Positions 35,137 to 48,328 of a DNA stretch of 64,000 nt are shown in pieces. The first letter of the stretch is position 1. Each line of letters begins with the position of its first letter. The stretch spans positions 1,014,076 through 1,078,075 of the forward strand of contig NJPS01000044.1 of NCBI GenBank assembly GCA_002946415.1, in the 5' to 3' direction. The notes below the pieces were generated by a model, which did not search any database, was not told the DNA's origin, and saw only the letters and a program-made list of their open reading frames with translations. The position numbers and the translations under genes are program-made. Origin of the DNA: Rutstroemia sp. NJR-2017a BVV2 (Eukaryota; Ascomycota; Leotiomycetes; Helotiales; Rutstroemiaceae).

Positions 35137-37610
35137 CTAACGTCTAAATCCTCCCTGCCCCTGCAACGGTCCACCCCTCCCATCAAATGGGAAAGCTAGC
35201 CCTTCGGGCCCAGCAGAAAACGGACTCATACCCGGTGGTGGAAACCCCGGTGGCGGCGCATTGAAATACCCAGGTGGCATTCTCGGAGGTGGACCCACCA
35301 GATCTGGTGGGAAATTCGGCGCACCCATGGGGAACCCCGGTGGAAACATCTGTTGCGGCATAGGTGGTAAGCCACGTGGTGCACCGCCACCACCAGCAAG
35401 ACCCGGTGGTGGAGCAATATGGCGCAGTTGTTGCGGTGGAGGGAGTTGGGAAGGGGGAGGAGGTCCTTGACCTGGCCAGCCTTGTTGGAGTTGTTCAAGA
35501 CCTGGTGGTGGAGGACGTTGTAGGATTTGAGTCGGTTGAGGAGGGTTGCGGGAGTTTTCGTGTTGAGGAGGTCCGCCTGGACCGGGACGGAAGGGACCGG
35601 GTGACGGCTCATCGAAGAATCCGGGAGGGCGGCGCTGGGTGGCGCTGCGATCACGTTGAGCAGCGGCCTCACGTTGGAGGTGTTGCTCACGTTCGAGCAT
35701 ATGTTGTTCAAGTTGTCTGTTCATTTGTTGCTTTGGTGGAAGACCAAGGAGAACTTGTTCTGTTCTTTGTGGATCTGGAGCAACTTTTGCACTTTGCATG
35801 AGATTCATAAGGAATTCCGTATTGCTGGTAGCACGCTGTGGTTGATCGGGCCTGAGAGATGTCTGGCTGAAGGCATTTTGACGCTGCCCCACTAAATCCT
35901 GTAGCATTTGTTCTGGACGTAAAGTTGGCTGACTGCCAGTAGATTGTCGCTGGTTAAGAAGATCTTGCAGATTCTGCGGCTGTGAGCGAGTTGCAGAGCG
36001 GAGTTCATCCTGACGCTCAGGACGATACTGTTGGAAAGGCTCAGGGCCTTCGAAAGGTGTACCCTGCTGTTGTTCTTGGGTGGGCGGTTTAGGTTGCATT
36101 AAAGGATTGGCTGGGGGTGTGGAGCCCATGCTTTGTCGTTGAAGTTTCTGTAAAAGGGCTTGAAATGCTTCCTTTTCAGCCGAAGCTTGATTGTTGTTGT
36201 TCGTGTTGTTTGATAATAAACTCTCAAGACCGTTGGCTGTTGGTCCTGGTATAGCGGTTTGAGGCTCAACTTTGCGAGAGGTATCATCCTGACTGAAGAA
36301 TGAGGTAAATCTGGAAGACTTCCCAGCAGGTATAGCAGATTTGGAACTGGCTTCTTTAGATAATTCAAGGGCTGGAGTGAGTCCACCTTCATCTTTTGGT
36401 GTAGCCCACATCCCGAAAAATCTATCTGGGCCAGTATCAATCGGCGGTGCAGACGGCTTCATCTTTTGTGTGGTGAAGAATGAGGGTAACTCATCGATCT
36501 TAGAGTGTGGTATATCCTCCACTGAAGATTTACTAACAGCTGGTTTGTCTTTGCCTTGCATCAATTCTTTCCATTTCTGGAAATCTTCCTGTGTGTGTGT
36601 TTGGCCTTTCTCTTCAAGAGGTTCATCCATCCATTCTGGATCACGCTCCTGCCGTTGATCTCTGTCTCTATCCCAACGGCGATCACCTCTGTCACCTCTG
36701 TCACCCCGATCCCCGCGATCATCCGGATCCTTTTCTCGCCAACCTCTACTGCGATCGGTCTGTCTGTCGCCGTTGCTATTGCGGTCTCGAGGAGTTGGCG
36801 GGCCGTCATTGTTATCTCTGAACCACGAAGGCTCGTTTCTTCCACGGCCGTTCCCATTTCTTCGAGTGCTCTCTATGTCTGCTTCTTTTTCTTTATCGCG
36901 GGAAAATGTATCGAATCCTCTTGGTCGTTCCTTTGTATCACGCTCTTCTCGATCCTTGAATCTTCGGTCCTCGCGATGTCTCTCTCCACCCATACGACCG
37001 TTGAAACGTTCAGCGCCTTCAGTTCCGAAGCTCTTTCGGGGTTTCACAGTGCTCCAGCCCTCACTATCGTCACCATCACCGCGCTTAGGTCGTAAAGTAT
37101 CCCTCTTGGGTCTGTCGTCTGCATCGCCTGTCTTGCCTCTGAAGCTAAATCGGTCTCGCGAATCGCTTTCTCGAAGAGGTGGTCGATCTGGCGACTCCAC
37201 TGTTTTTGTAGAATTACGAGACGAAATGAAGGCTGTTTTGGGTGGGCCTAGGATGATATCTTCGGGGTCTTTTTAGAGTATTAGCATATGTGCTCGTGAA
37301 ACGATTAGGTAATGAGCCATACTTGCGCTGTTCCGTGAAAGGTGTTTCTCTGGTCGTGGCCTTCTATTGGTATGGTCGAGAAGGGGATTGGCATCGTAGT
37401 CTTTCGTTCTGTCGACAGGCAATCTTGTGGAGGTGTTGCGATTCGCTTCTGGTGCTGCCCTAAATGTATGTCAGTACCACCAACGTTGTATTATTGCGAT
37501 CTGACTTACCCCATCCATTGCTCTGCAGGTGGTAAGCTGGGAGGCTTTATACATAAAGGTGACTCTTTGAGGTATATCAGCTCCTCCGCTGTGTATTTTA
37601 GGGCCATCAT
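35137..37610 (-). CDS. 4E-T-like eIF4E-binding protein, Arg/Gln/Pro-rich
   Basis: Three exons (37610-37510, 37459-37323, 37268-35137), with introns of 50 and 54 nt, give 789 residues. Near the N-terminus, ALKYTAEELIYLKESPL contains YTAEELI, which fits the eIF4E-binding consensus Tyr-x4-Leu-hydrophobic in the same YTxEEL setting as metazoan 4E-T. The join to NPEDIILGPP also fits that family. The middle is Arg/Asp/Glu-rich (RGDRGDRGDRGDRRWDRDRD). The C-terminal half is Gln-rich and then Pro/Gly-rich (PPPGFPPPGMSPF), a low-complexity tail suited to RNP-granule proteins. The role, a translational repressor or mRNA decay adaptor in P-bodies, follows from the motif and not from a catalytic domain. 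The start is uncertain: the frame stays open without an ATG to about 37,696, where a candidate intron with TACTAATAAC (37721-37730) ends. Confidence 0.72.
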
Positions 37611-38759
37611 ATTGATATGTTGAGGAGTTGCTAGAGCTCTTAAACGCTCATGGAACTGGTCAAGGATGCTTTGAGAGCCCTGGGTTGGCTCGTAGGCTTG
37701 CAGTTTTAATCTTTTCGTATGTTATTAGTATGGTAGAAATTCGAGGGGAGTGGGAGCCCTTTTTGGAGACTTGTGTTGTCGGAGGGTTGGTTTGGGAGTT
37801 GAAAGTTGGATTGTCCAACCAGTCGAGTAGTGGGGAAGGAAAATCCAAGAAGGGGTGTTTTCTATAAGGAGGAACCAAGAGACAGAAAAGAGTCGAATCC
37901 TTGATTGATACTTAGTGGCCAGTCTTTGGAAAGACAGGCCCTGCGCAGAATGCGCCCTCTATTGATCGTGTGGTTGTCAAAGAGGGGTTTAATAGCGTGG
38001 TTCGTTCGGATTCCGTGAGTCTCTCTCCCTCTGTGAACGAAGGTGACCTCGTTCGCCTGTCTACTGTCGGAGTATAGGTTTAACGTATTGAATATTGCAG
38101 GATGTTACCTCGATCTTATTGTTCGTTGTTGGTATAGTGATATGGTAATTGTACAGTAGTAAGTGGTCGCAGTCTGAAGATCCGTTTGTTGCGTTTGCAT
38201 TAGCGTCGAAGCTGATTGTCCTACTCTGTACTGTAACCTGCGCTAAACGATAACCGCGCACCCTCGCACCTAACAAAGTTGGATTATAAGGTATCCTCGC
38301 ACGCTTCGGTGAGTACGAGTAACTTACTCAACTCTTCAAGTAAGAATTTTTTTAACGTGAACTTCTATTGGCTATTCGTTCATAGCCGAATAATCCATTC
38401 GTCGCTTCTGCTTGGAATAAATTTGAATATGAAATGGACCCTGCAGCTCGACTCGCCATTATGGTTCCCGCCAGACTACGGGATGTACAGCAGGAAGAGA
38501 CGGTGAGGTGAGGTTCGGGCTGGAGCATGCGCCACATCTGAAAGGGAGCCTAATGTATCTCATAATCTCGGTTGTCGATTGTTGCGAGTTAGCACAGGCA
38601 ACGTTTCAATTACTTGGTTTATGTGCTTTAGCTTGCTGTGTCCATCGATGTTGTGATCTGCCATCACTTGTCACGAACTCCACGTTGAAACCTGGTTTTT
38701 GCATTCATATTCAGGGTATCACTAACTAACTACTCGGATAGAGAAACGTATCAACTGAA
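37611..38759. promoter_or_regulatory. Intergenic region with a likely 5' UTR intron of the 4E-T-like gene
   Basis: On the minus strand a perfect branch-point consensus TACTAATAAC (37721-37730) lies 24 nt before an acceptor AG at 37698-37697. This suggests an intron in the 5' UTR or a missing first coding exon. The donor is not certain. The rest holds the promoter and the 3' end of the Urb1 gene; no other gene is seen. Confidence 0.4.
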
Positions 38760-41700
38760 TCACTTTTCTGACTTCTGCGTCTTGACCCCTCTTTTCCAGC
38801 CTTCGGCTCTGGACTTGTCACTCGATTCCATTATTCTCTGCATCAACACCTTTAAAGGAGTACCTCCTCCTAGAGCAACTTGCGCCTCTAGCCAAGTCAT
38901 ACTACTAAATCGTGTGATGAGCGTCGTGCTACCTCCTTCAATTGTTGTTGCTCTAAATAAGAGTTTTAGAATCTTGCCCCGCAATCCTTCCTTTAGATAT
39001 GGGCTATTGTACAACGACAGGAGTTTCTCGAATACTCTTCGTTTGCGGAATATGGCCATATCTCTAGAAGTTCGCAATCCAACAAGCATATAACCTAATA
39101 ACCAAGATATTTCAGGGTAATGCTGATCATCCAAACTGGGCGATTCGTCGAGAATCTTGTGCATCAAGGGTATTTTATCTACTTCCCACGTTGGGCCTTG
39201 GGAAAGAAATTTGTTTATCTTGGGATAGAGGTAATGGAGAGGATCGCATAACACACCTATAGCATGCGAGGCGAATGAGGATATAAGAGTGGGAAGCGGG
39301 TCCGTGTCAATGACCGGTTTTGACGTCTCTGCGAGTTCGCAGAGAAGCAACCAGATTTGATCTTTTTCTTCATATGAAGATTCTTTGAGTTTGGCCGCAA
39401 CTTTGGACAAGTTTGTCAGTGCTTCTTTGCGAACACTGAAATGTTCTGAAGATAAGAGCATGATCAAGGCCGCAGCGTGGCCGCCCTCAATCACTTCTTC
39501 AATCTCCTTCGCCGTCCACTTCACTAGGGCGTTGTGGTCTTCTTTCGGTAACTCCTCTACCATAGCCGCATCCACTTCGCTACGTTCGATCTCCGAGGGC
39601 CCATCTTCTGCATCTTTTGATATCGGGCTTAGAGTAGCAGCGAGTTTCGGTTCAGGTATCTCAATATCATCTACTAACTTTCGAGACTTTTCAATGGCTT
39701 TTCGAGTCCGACTTCCCTCTGGTGTTTCGCCAGCCATAGACTTGGTAATCTGCTTCAGGATCTTTTTGCTCTCACCGATCTTGATTGAAGCTGCGAAATA
39801 CTGTGCAACGAATTCGGCCGCTGCATCCACGCATCCATTTTCGGATCTGACCAAGAATGGCCATTGCTCAGCAATTGCGGGGATAAGCAAGCTTACAATT
39901 GATTTCTCGTCCTCTCCCTCTCCTACTTTTGCAATCATGTCTTCTAGCAAAAATATATACTTAATCGGCGTTGCGGCACACCTCGAAATGCAGTCATCAA
40001 GGAAACTACAGATCTGTTTCTGGTGCTGAGATCCTTGAATAGCTTTGAGCCTGAGGATAAATACTCCAAGAGCAGAGACTGTGCTCTGTGTCTGAAATAT
40101 CTGATTCTCTTTGACGACGGATTCTAGAACTGATTGCAACTTAAGGAGCGGTATACCGGAAGGAGCTTCAGCAGACAACTTGAGCATGGCCATAAAAGGA
40201 GAGATTCCCAAAGCTTCTACTTTCGAAAACCATCGCATTCCGGGAGAGAAATGAGCAAATTGAAATAGGTTTTCCAATTCTAAGACCCGGAAAGCACGGT
40301 CTTCTGTTGATAAATTGACACTCTCAACGGCTTGCAAGGTCTGCGTCAGAGTGTCCGATACATCGAATTTAGCATCCAGAGCAATCCGTGGTGTGACTTC
40401 GTGGTATAGAACTAGCAACTTCGTAACGGCTTCACGTTGCATCAAATCAGTGTTGGATAAGTCGCGATATGCGAAAATGACGTCTTTGATAGAGGGAACG
40501 CGTTTGCAAAAATCATCCAACAGTCTTTCAGCTGCCTGTGTCCAGATTGAAGAAGAAGCAGCAGCGGCTTCCTGATACATCTTGAGGACTTGTTGCATTT
40601 TACTGAATGCAACGGAGAGAATTCGGATCGCAAAGAACGAGATGAGATTATGTGGCTGGTCTTTCAGGGAACGAGTGAAGACCTTTTGAGTCAAAGGCTG
40701 AGGCAATATACTTTCAATGACTATAGATGATGGTGGCGGCAGTCGTGCGTACCGCTCTTGATGACCAAAGTACTGTGGAATGGGTAGTTGTACGGTTGAA
40801 AATACAAACGCCGAATATCCAATCCACGTCGCCGTGAGCTTGGGATCAAGCGAGAACGATTTTTTGGTGATGAAGTAATCCGCAACAAGCTCAGGAGCAG
40901 ATTTGAAGATAGACAACAATAATTCGGCTTGCTGCAAGCTCGACCACGGTCGTAGACTTTGACCAAAAACGGAAAGTATCGTGTTTCGAACCGGTATCTT
41001 CTCGGTAAACTTATCCATCCATTCAATGCTCTCTAGCCCAAGATCAATACTATCAGGTTCCGTGTCGGCATCTTGATTCTCGTCTGCATCCACACCTCGA
41101 GGGTAGAATCCGTTTTGACGATTTAAGGCTCCCAGACTTGGAGATGTGCATGCCAATGCGAGGAACTTGTGAGCAATCTCATTGATTGAGGCCTGCCCTT
41201 TGGGTTCTTCCTCATCCATTTGGACATATCCATAAAGTGCCGCTATTCGAGTAAGGGAAGTTAGGTTAATGACTTTCGACTTAGAGTCCCTAGGTAATGC
41301 GTCATTTCGAAGTACACTAGTTTTCAACGTCTCAAGAGTTTCTCGAATCAAGAATGCAGGATCATCTTTGATATCCTTTGTGAGAGCCATCACAACATCT
41401 TTTTGATTCAGTAATTCTCGTTTCTCGTCTGTCGGCAGCAGCTGCACCATTGACAGAACAAATCGCAGAGCATTTGTTCGTACTGATGGCTTGCTACGAT
41501 CTTCTACCGAGTCACCTGTGTACCGCAGGCCCAAATTTCGCGCCAAACCCTTAAACGTGTAGTCCCTTGCTCGAAACACATTTTTCGCTAAAGTCCCGCC
41601 GTCGTAAGTCGATAATTCTCGCAAGAGTCGTAGTGCTGGTGAAATGATATATTCCTTGCTCTTGTTCGATGACAAACTTCTTGCAATAAGTTCTAATTGA

Positions 41701-42216
41701 CGTCGCTGAAGTAAAGTTCTTCCCAATCTTAATCCATACTCTGTAAACTCGAGTTGTCGAGACAAGGTATGAAGCAGTCTTGCAAGTACTGCGGGGACGG
41801 CGGAGAGAAGGGACTCATCGTTGGCTTGCGATGCAAAACTCCAAGTTTGTATGATATCCGATAAATATACCGCAGACTTGTCTTCATCGTCAGCGGGCTT
41901 CTGCGACTCGAGGTATTCTTGTAAGATGTTGGCTTGAAGACCTGTGGGTGACTGGGCGGAGGTATCAATGAAAGCCTTGAACGATTGGATTCCTAAAGAT
42001 TTTGTAAGTTCGAATACTTCAGCGGGAAGCGTCATGATAGCTCTTACCATGTCTTGAGCGACCAGCATCTTGGTCAAAAGCTAAGAGCTGCTTCAATTGT
42101 GTTGCCGATTGAATAGCGATAGAGGTAGAAGAGGTCTTAGTGCTATTGGAAATTCTTTGGCGTTTCTGATATGCCTGGTCGCCATCTTCAATAACTTCCG
42201 CATTCCTTTTTCCCAT
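38760..42216 (-). CDS. urb1: Ribosome biogenesis protein Urb1/Npa1 (nucleolar pre-ribosomal-associated protein 1)
   Basis: Two exons, 42216-42048 and 41992-38760, with a 55-nt phase-1 intron, give 1133 residues. The splice joins DQDAGRSRHG to IQSFKAFIDT, the conserved start of the Npa1 N-terminal domain. ALRLLRELSTYDGG, NVFRARDYTFKGLARNLGL and TNALRFVLSMVQLLP follow, all typical of this domain. The C-terminal part contains a helical-repeat body (HFSVRKEALTNLSKVAAKL), with SWLLGYMLVGLRTSRDMAIF near the end. An N-terminal basic segment (KRQRIS) may direct nuclear entry. By family knowledge it acts in the nucleolus in early 60S pre-ribosome assembly, with Urb2/Npa2, Rsa3, Nop8 and Dbp6. It is divergent from iml1, with only 388 bp between start codons. 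Confidence 0.88.
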
Positions 42217-42604
42217 TTTTAAATCTGTATGGCCACAATTTGGTTCTGTTTATGTTCTAGATTCATAATTTAGAAATCCGAGTCTCCTCTTCGCAAATAA
42301 TTTTCTTGATCTTCTTATCAAGACTTTGATAACCGGAGAAAACATTTACCGAAAAGCAGTTGATATTATTGTGGCTGTGCTCGCTCGGCTCGCAACTTGT
42401 TCAAGTCCAGCCACACCTCGCTCGAACTCGGAATTAGCTAGTTTTTGTGCTTGGGGTAGGTCTAACCTCGATGCTTCGATGACGGGGCCCCAATAGGTGC
42501 AGATTCTATATATTCAATACACGCTTCAAATTACTTGCCAATCATGATATATAAGTGACAAGCTTCTGCTGGCTGTCACTTAGCCAACCGACTAATGTCT
42601 CGCG
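42217..42604. promoter_or_regulatory. Compact divergent promoter of urb1 and iml1
   Basis: Only 388 bp separate the two start codons, so the promoters must overlap. No gene or repeat is seen. TATA-like sequence (CTATATATTC) occurs near 42,508. Confidence 0.45.
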
Positions 42605-45600
42605 ATGTCGTCCCTCTTACCATCTGCCCCGCGACGCGGTACCCAACGAGTCTCACACTTGCGACAAGTAAGTAACGGAAGCTCAGAAGCAGGAACAGCC
42701 TTCGCGAGTCGGCCGGTTACGTCGAATTCGAGCACAGGCACAATCCAGCATGACCCCACGCCGTTGAAAATGCCAGTAGAACGGAGGTGTAATCTATGGG
42801 TACACGATGAAGTTTTCTCGAGGGAAGATGTGGTTCTGAATCTGGATTTATTTCCAGATGTCAAAGTCGGCGAGCTCATGGCAATAGTAGCCCTCAAGGC
42901 AGAGTCCGGGCTTCGAGATTTTCAGGAAAAGGCTCCTAAGAAAGATTTTGATGGCCTTTCGTCTTCCGCTCATTTGGAAAGGAGCGTATGGAGTCAGTTT
43001 GGTCGAGCGCAGCGTCTCAAAAACACCACACATGATTTGGGACTTGGGAAACGATACCTCTTCCTAGTGAGGGACATGCCAAAAGAATTAAAGCTTAAAC
43101 ATCCGGCTCTAGAAGTGTCCGTTGCCAAACACATCGCCGACGTATTCAACTTGAAGCATCGATCAAATGTTCTCCTGAGCACAGTGAGTCTTAATCTATT
43201 TGCTCTTCAGGCAAACCGCTAACAAGAAGTTGAGGTTGACCCGGTTGCTACCTCTGCGTCACATGTCGAAATGTCCTTCAAAGATGAGTATCTAGCACGA
43301 TCAGATATGTGGAGGTTGACAGTAGGGGAGATGGTCAACAAAGCTGTCTACAAGGGCCAAAAGATATTGTTTATGGGTAGTATTAAGGCACAGGTCACTT
43401 CTGTATACGTTCAAGGTCGAAAAGTTCAATCGGCATTCTTCTCAATGACTACAAAGCCAGTATTTCGAAGTGAATCGGCGCGCTATGTGCTTTTTATTCA
43501 GATGTCAAGAGAGATGTGGGATTTTGACTCCGAGGGCTCCGGGGAGATCATGTTCAACAAAGTGGTCAATGGCTTTCTCCCGGCTCTGTTTAAGAAATGG
43601 GCTCAACTCAAGGTGAAACACCTAGTTAGCATCGTCCTATTCACTAGAGTCGAGTACGACACTGGGTTGGCGTCGGAATTGGCGGCAGCTTCTCATGATA
43701 GTGCTTATCATACCGGTGTACAGGCTGATGGTAACAAGAAACCTTACAAAGATTTCTATCGAGTTGTGGTCAGCGAAATGGCCAGTGGCGAGTGGACAAC
43801 AATTCTATACCAGTTAAAGCGCGAATTTAAATTCTTCCGCAAGGACATCTCCATGCATAGGATCGATCTCGTAAATTCGATGAGCCCGCCCGATTCTGCA
43901 ACCAATGGAAGCACTTTAGGTACCAGGATGGAGGCCGAACCATCACTTGCAATGCACGGAAACGTTTTGGAAGCAATTGATCTCGCATCAACTCAATTTG
44001 CACATGACTACATTGATCGCGACTTAGTCAGAACCGGTATCTCCATCGTTGTCGTTACCCCTTGTGCAGGACTTTTCGAAGTGGATTATGAAACCCTGCG
44101 GAGAACAACGGAAAGTTTAATAGGTAATGGAATCGGTATTGACCTTGTTTGTCTTCCAAAAATGCCATTACATTCCGTTCCGCTATTTCGCTACAGAAAT
44201 CCTAAGTATGCTGAATTTCAAGAGGCCCTCCACTTCAAGGCTCTTCGTAGCGAGGATAGCACTCCACGCCAACATGCCCCTATCTTTGGGAGTTATTCCT
44301 CCATGACTGACTCTCTTTCTCCGCCTAAGGCGCGTGATCGAGCTCCACGGAGTGGTTCTTTCACTTCGCGGAATCCTCCAACGGAATGGAGCTACGCAAT
44401 TCCTCATTGGATCGATGTCTCCTTCTGGACGGGAGCATCACAGGATCTTCTTGCTACTCTCCCTTCGGTCGACTCAAAGCTATTTAGAAAAAGAGTGGCT
44501 GAATCATCTAGTGACTTCGCCATTCGCTGCAAAATGTACGAATTGGAGATGGCTAGTGTTATGGAAAATGTAATGACTGAAATTGCCGTCATGCCTTTGC
44601 AGCAAGATGCACTCTTTCCCCAGATGCTCATGGAACACAGCGAATCTGGTAATGCCATAAAGAACTTCTCAAAGGATACATGGGATCGTGCAAAGTTGGT
44701 TTCTGCCCTTGTAGAATTCGTTCATGGTCCATCTAAACCCTTGGCTGACCGGCATGCTTCTTTAAACGAAAGGAAATTCTTCAAAACTCTGGATTCTTAT
44801 GATGTGGCTCACTCTGAGATTAAAGATGTGTTCGCTACATCTCAAACAAAGATAAAGTCCAGCTTCAAGCCAGGAAGCGAAGAAGCTGTGAAGAAGGTTC
44901 TTGCAGAGGACTCAAAGATCTTTGGCACCTCGTTCAGCGAGGAGAGTATCACTCCCAAGGCTATGAGCTTGCTTGCTGGATCAAAGAATAATAAAAGTAA
45001 GAATTTGCAAAAGATTGAAGATCCGGTCCTCCCACGCAAAAGTAGCATCAGCAGCACGATGACTGCACCAAAGACATCACCGGCAAGGCCAGCGAAAATG
45101 AATCGCCAAATCAGTCTCGGGAAGCACGGATTTGGCATTGCCGCCCCCAAGGCCGTCACAGCAGAAATTCACACCGAGAATGCTAGTGCAGCAATGCCTG
45201 TCTCTAACGCGCTGAAAGCGTCTGAAGCTCATACCAAAAATTCTCTTAGTATGGCAAACCATTTGCTCTCCAGTTCAGGCCAACAGGATCGACCACTGTC
45301 ATCTCAGAGCGAGAGGCCAAAGCTGCGATCAGAAACGAGTTCTATGGAAAGTAAGCGTACCATCGAACCCGCCGAGATCGAGAAAAGCCCTTCAGTACGA
45401 CCAATGACCATCAAAAGCGCCTTGCAGTCTCTAGACTCCACCAACCAATTCAAATCGAGATCAGTTCTAGGATCTTTGTATGAAGGAGGTCATACTAAGC
45501 AGGATGATTATTCTAGTCTACTGCTTTTCAGAACAAATGATAACCAGAAAATCTTCAATTCTAAACTTCTTGCGGAGGCTATACCCGAATTACCAGCCAC

Positions 45601-48328
45601 GCTCTCTCCTACTACTGCCTTGTCACCATGGCTAAGCGTATTGAACCCTTCGAACCCGTCCGAGAGTGATGCAATGGGGAAGAGCGTTTATAGGCGATGG
45701 CAGCATGTTTTCCCGAAACCTATCCTTACTAAGACGATGAAGTGGAAATCACTTTGCTCCCCAGCATCTGTTCCGTTGACAACTGAATCATTCCCCACGA
45801 AACACCAACTCGATACTGAGTATCAGCAAAAGCCTTATAATATTTCGCAGAATACTGAAGATGAGCTGAGTGAGGTCCCGAAGACGAGAGAAGATTTTCT
45901 AAGGGAGCTGATCAGCTTGCGGCTCTCTCAGGGATTTCAGATTGTCATTGGCCCTGCCGTTGCAGAGGCATTTGGTCAAAAGTCGCTGAAAATTGCGAAC
46001 GTATTTGATCGAGATCGTATTGCTGAAGATGGTGCGAGCGTCTTCATGTCAATGGGAAATATCATTCACCAGCTATCCTGTGTAAACGGTACAGAAATCG
46101 AAGTTAATATGTTTGTGCGAAAACCAACAGCGTTGACTACTTCAAGCTCCCAGTCACTCAATCCATCGGGGTATTATCCCGCAGTACGGACAACTTTAGC
46201 TGAGAAATACGAGTCCCGCAAAATGACTTTAGGAAGACCAAAACATGAATACAATTGGAACTTCGTGGACTCTTTCATCGCTGGCTTCGAAGATGAGATG
46301 ACGGAACATCTTAGATTCTGGCGTACACGATTCGTTCTCATACCAGTGCAACGGCCATCGCAATCTCAGCGACGTAGGGGAGAAGACAATGAAGAGGAGA
46401 TTCGGCTCGAAGGGATCAGAAAACTTACTCAAATGTGGCAGCGGTACCGATATGTTCCACCTTCGGAAAGACGATTCCAAACTCTCCCTTCACACAAGAA
46501 CAAAGACACAAATCCGCTAGACATCGTCTACAAAACGGAAGATCCTTCGGTAGTTGTTTCAGCCGAGCTTGAGACTTTGCCTCTCGTCGAAAGCAGCGAG
46601 GCTGCAAGCAAACGAAGTCAATTGCTTGAGACACAACGGTTTCGAAAGTCCAAGCTTGATATTGCTGCATTAGCAGAGGCCATCCAAGCTCCCGTTGAGA
46701 AAGGAGGTGTTCGCATGCAAAATAGGAGATGGCACTTTCGATTGCATTACAATTGTTTCATCGGGTCTGACATGACGACTTGGTTGCTTGAAAACTTTGA
46801 GGATATCGAGGATCGTGAGGAGGCAGTTGAACTTGGTAATATGTTAATGGTCAGAGATGAACAACGACATAGGGAGAAAGATAATGGCAAGGACACTGGC
46901 ATTTTCGTTCACGTTGAGAAGCGCCATCCATTCCGAGACGGACAGTACTTTTACCAAATGACTGGGGATTTCGCCAAACAAAGACCAGATAGTCGCAGTG
47001 GTTGGTTCGGCTCGCGCCGACGCGAGAATTCTGTGCCATCGACCCCAATGTCAGAAATCATACCGAAGGATTCTCCACGACCCGTAAGATCAAGGTCTAG
47101 CTCTACCCAGGATGATAGCTCGACCGAGTCGGGAATCCCGACGCCAACCACAACCGGAGGGAAGCGACCGAAGGTTGAACTGAGTAAAGTCATGAAGTAC
47201 GACGTTGATCACAGAAAGCGCTCCTACCGCCCCGAACGTATCAATCTTCATTATGATCGCCTCCACAACCCAGACAACTGCTATCATATTCGAATAGATT
47301 GGCTCAATGTTACGGCCAAGCTTATTGAAGATGCAATTGATACATGGGCCACCACCGCGGAACGCTATGGTCTCAGACTTGTTGAGGCACCTATTGGCGA
47401 AGCATGCTCTATAACCTCTGTCCATCCATTCAGGAGCCCCTATTTGATTGAACTTGCTGTCCAGCCACCAGATCAACAGCCAAGAACATACTTTGATGTG
47501 AACTCTTTTACCCCACAAGTCCAAACGACATATGCCAACAGGCATTACTACCAGAAGGCAATCATGAAGAAATTTAATTTTGTTCTGGATATCGAAGCTG
47601 CGAAGAATTTCCCTAGCAATGTGGATGTGACTTATTCATGGGGACGACCAGATTATACTTACACGCAATATATCCACAGATCGGGGGTTCTTCTTGCTCA
47701 AATCACCGACGAGGGTAATTTCTTATTATTGGCGAACCGACTCTATAACAATAGAACGGCGGCAGCTAGAGACATGGATAGGTTCATGAAAACCGACCAT
47801 ATGGGTGCCCGTTTAGGGCCAAGTCCAATCGCAAATAATCCTGGTATTGCTGCAAGCACAAACAGTCCATATGCTTCTCCAATACTACGAGCCGCCCACA
47901 TGATTCCAGGATCTCCGGCTCTGAAAGCTACTTCGGATGTACTGGGGGCGAGCTTAAGCGGCTCTCGCATTGCAAGCAGCATCACCCCGGAGACGATCAA
48001 AGCAGAGCTTGAAGCATTTTGTCATAATGCATTACAATTGGAACATTTCTACAGGGAAGTCTACGACAGGGCAACTCCTCCTAACGCTACTCCACCAACT
48101 CTGAGAAGTCCATACCCAACAATGCCGCTGGATTCAAACATTCCAACGCTAGGATTGCCCCCAGGTATATTGGCAAGAGATTCTAGTCCCACTCCGATGC
48201 GGTTATCGAATCTCGCAGCAGTGTCAAGCTCGGCGCCGCACCTTGGACGGAGGTCAAGTATACAAACGAGCAGTACCGGAGATGGCTCAAGACAGGATAG
48301 CCCGAGAGGTAGTATTGCGGAATTGTAA
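42605..48328 (+). CDS. iml1: Iml1/DEPDC5 homologue, GATOR1 (SEACIT) complex subunit
   Basis: Two exons, 42605-43183 and 43235-48328, encode 1890 residues. The 51-nt intron uses donor GTGAGT and the unusual acceptor TTGAG (43230-43234). It is the only nearby acceptor that keeps frame and gives LLST/VDPVATSASHVEMSFKDEYL. The IML1 domain contains KGQKILFMGSIKAQV and FRSESARYVLFIQMSREMWDFD. A region near residues 1350-1440 is a DEP domain (FRLHYNCFIGSDMTTWLLENFED), and the C-terminal domain contains PERINLHYDRLHNPDNCYH and RIDWLNV. By family knowledge the complex, with Npr2 and Npr3, is a GAP for the Rag/Gtr GTPase at the vacuole. It restrains TORC1 and promotes autophagy on nitrogen limitation. 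Its stop codon directly abuts the AT-rich island, so its 3' UTR must lie inside mutated repeat DNA. Confidence 0.93.

Noticed and set aside
36556..37095. 179-residue open frame on the plus strand
   Set aside because: It is antisense to the Arg/Asp-rich part of the 4E-T-like gene, and its Ser/Thr/Val-rich composition is what that antisense would give.
43211..43234. Upstream CAG acceptor for the iml1 intron
   Set aside because: Using it reads straight into a TAA after three codons.
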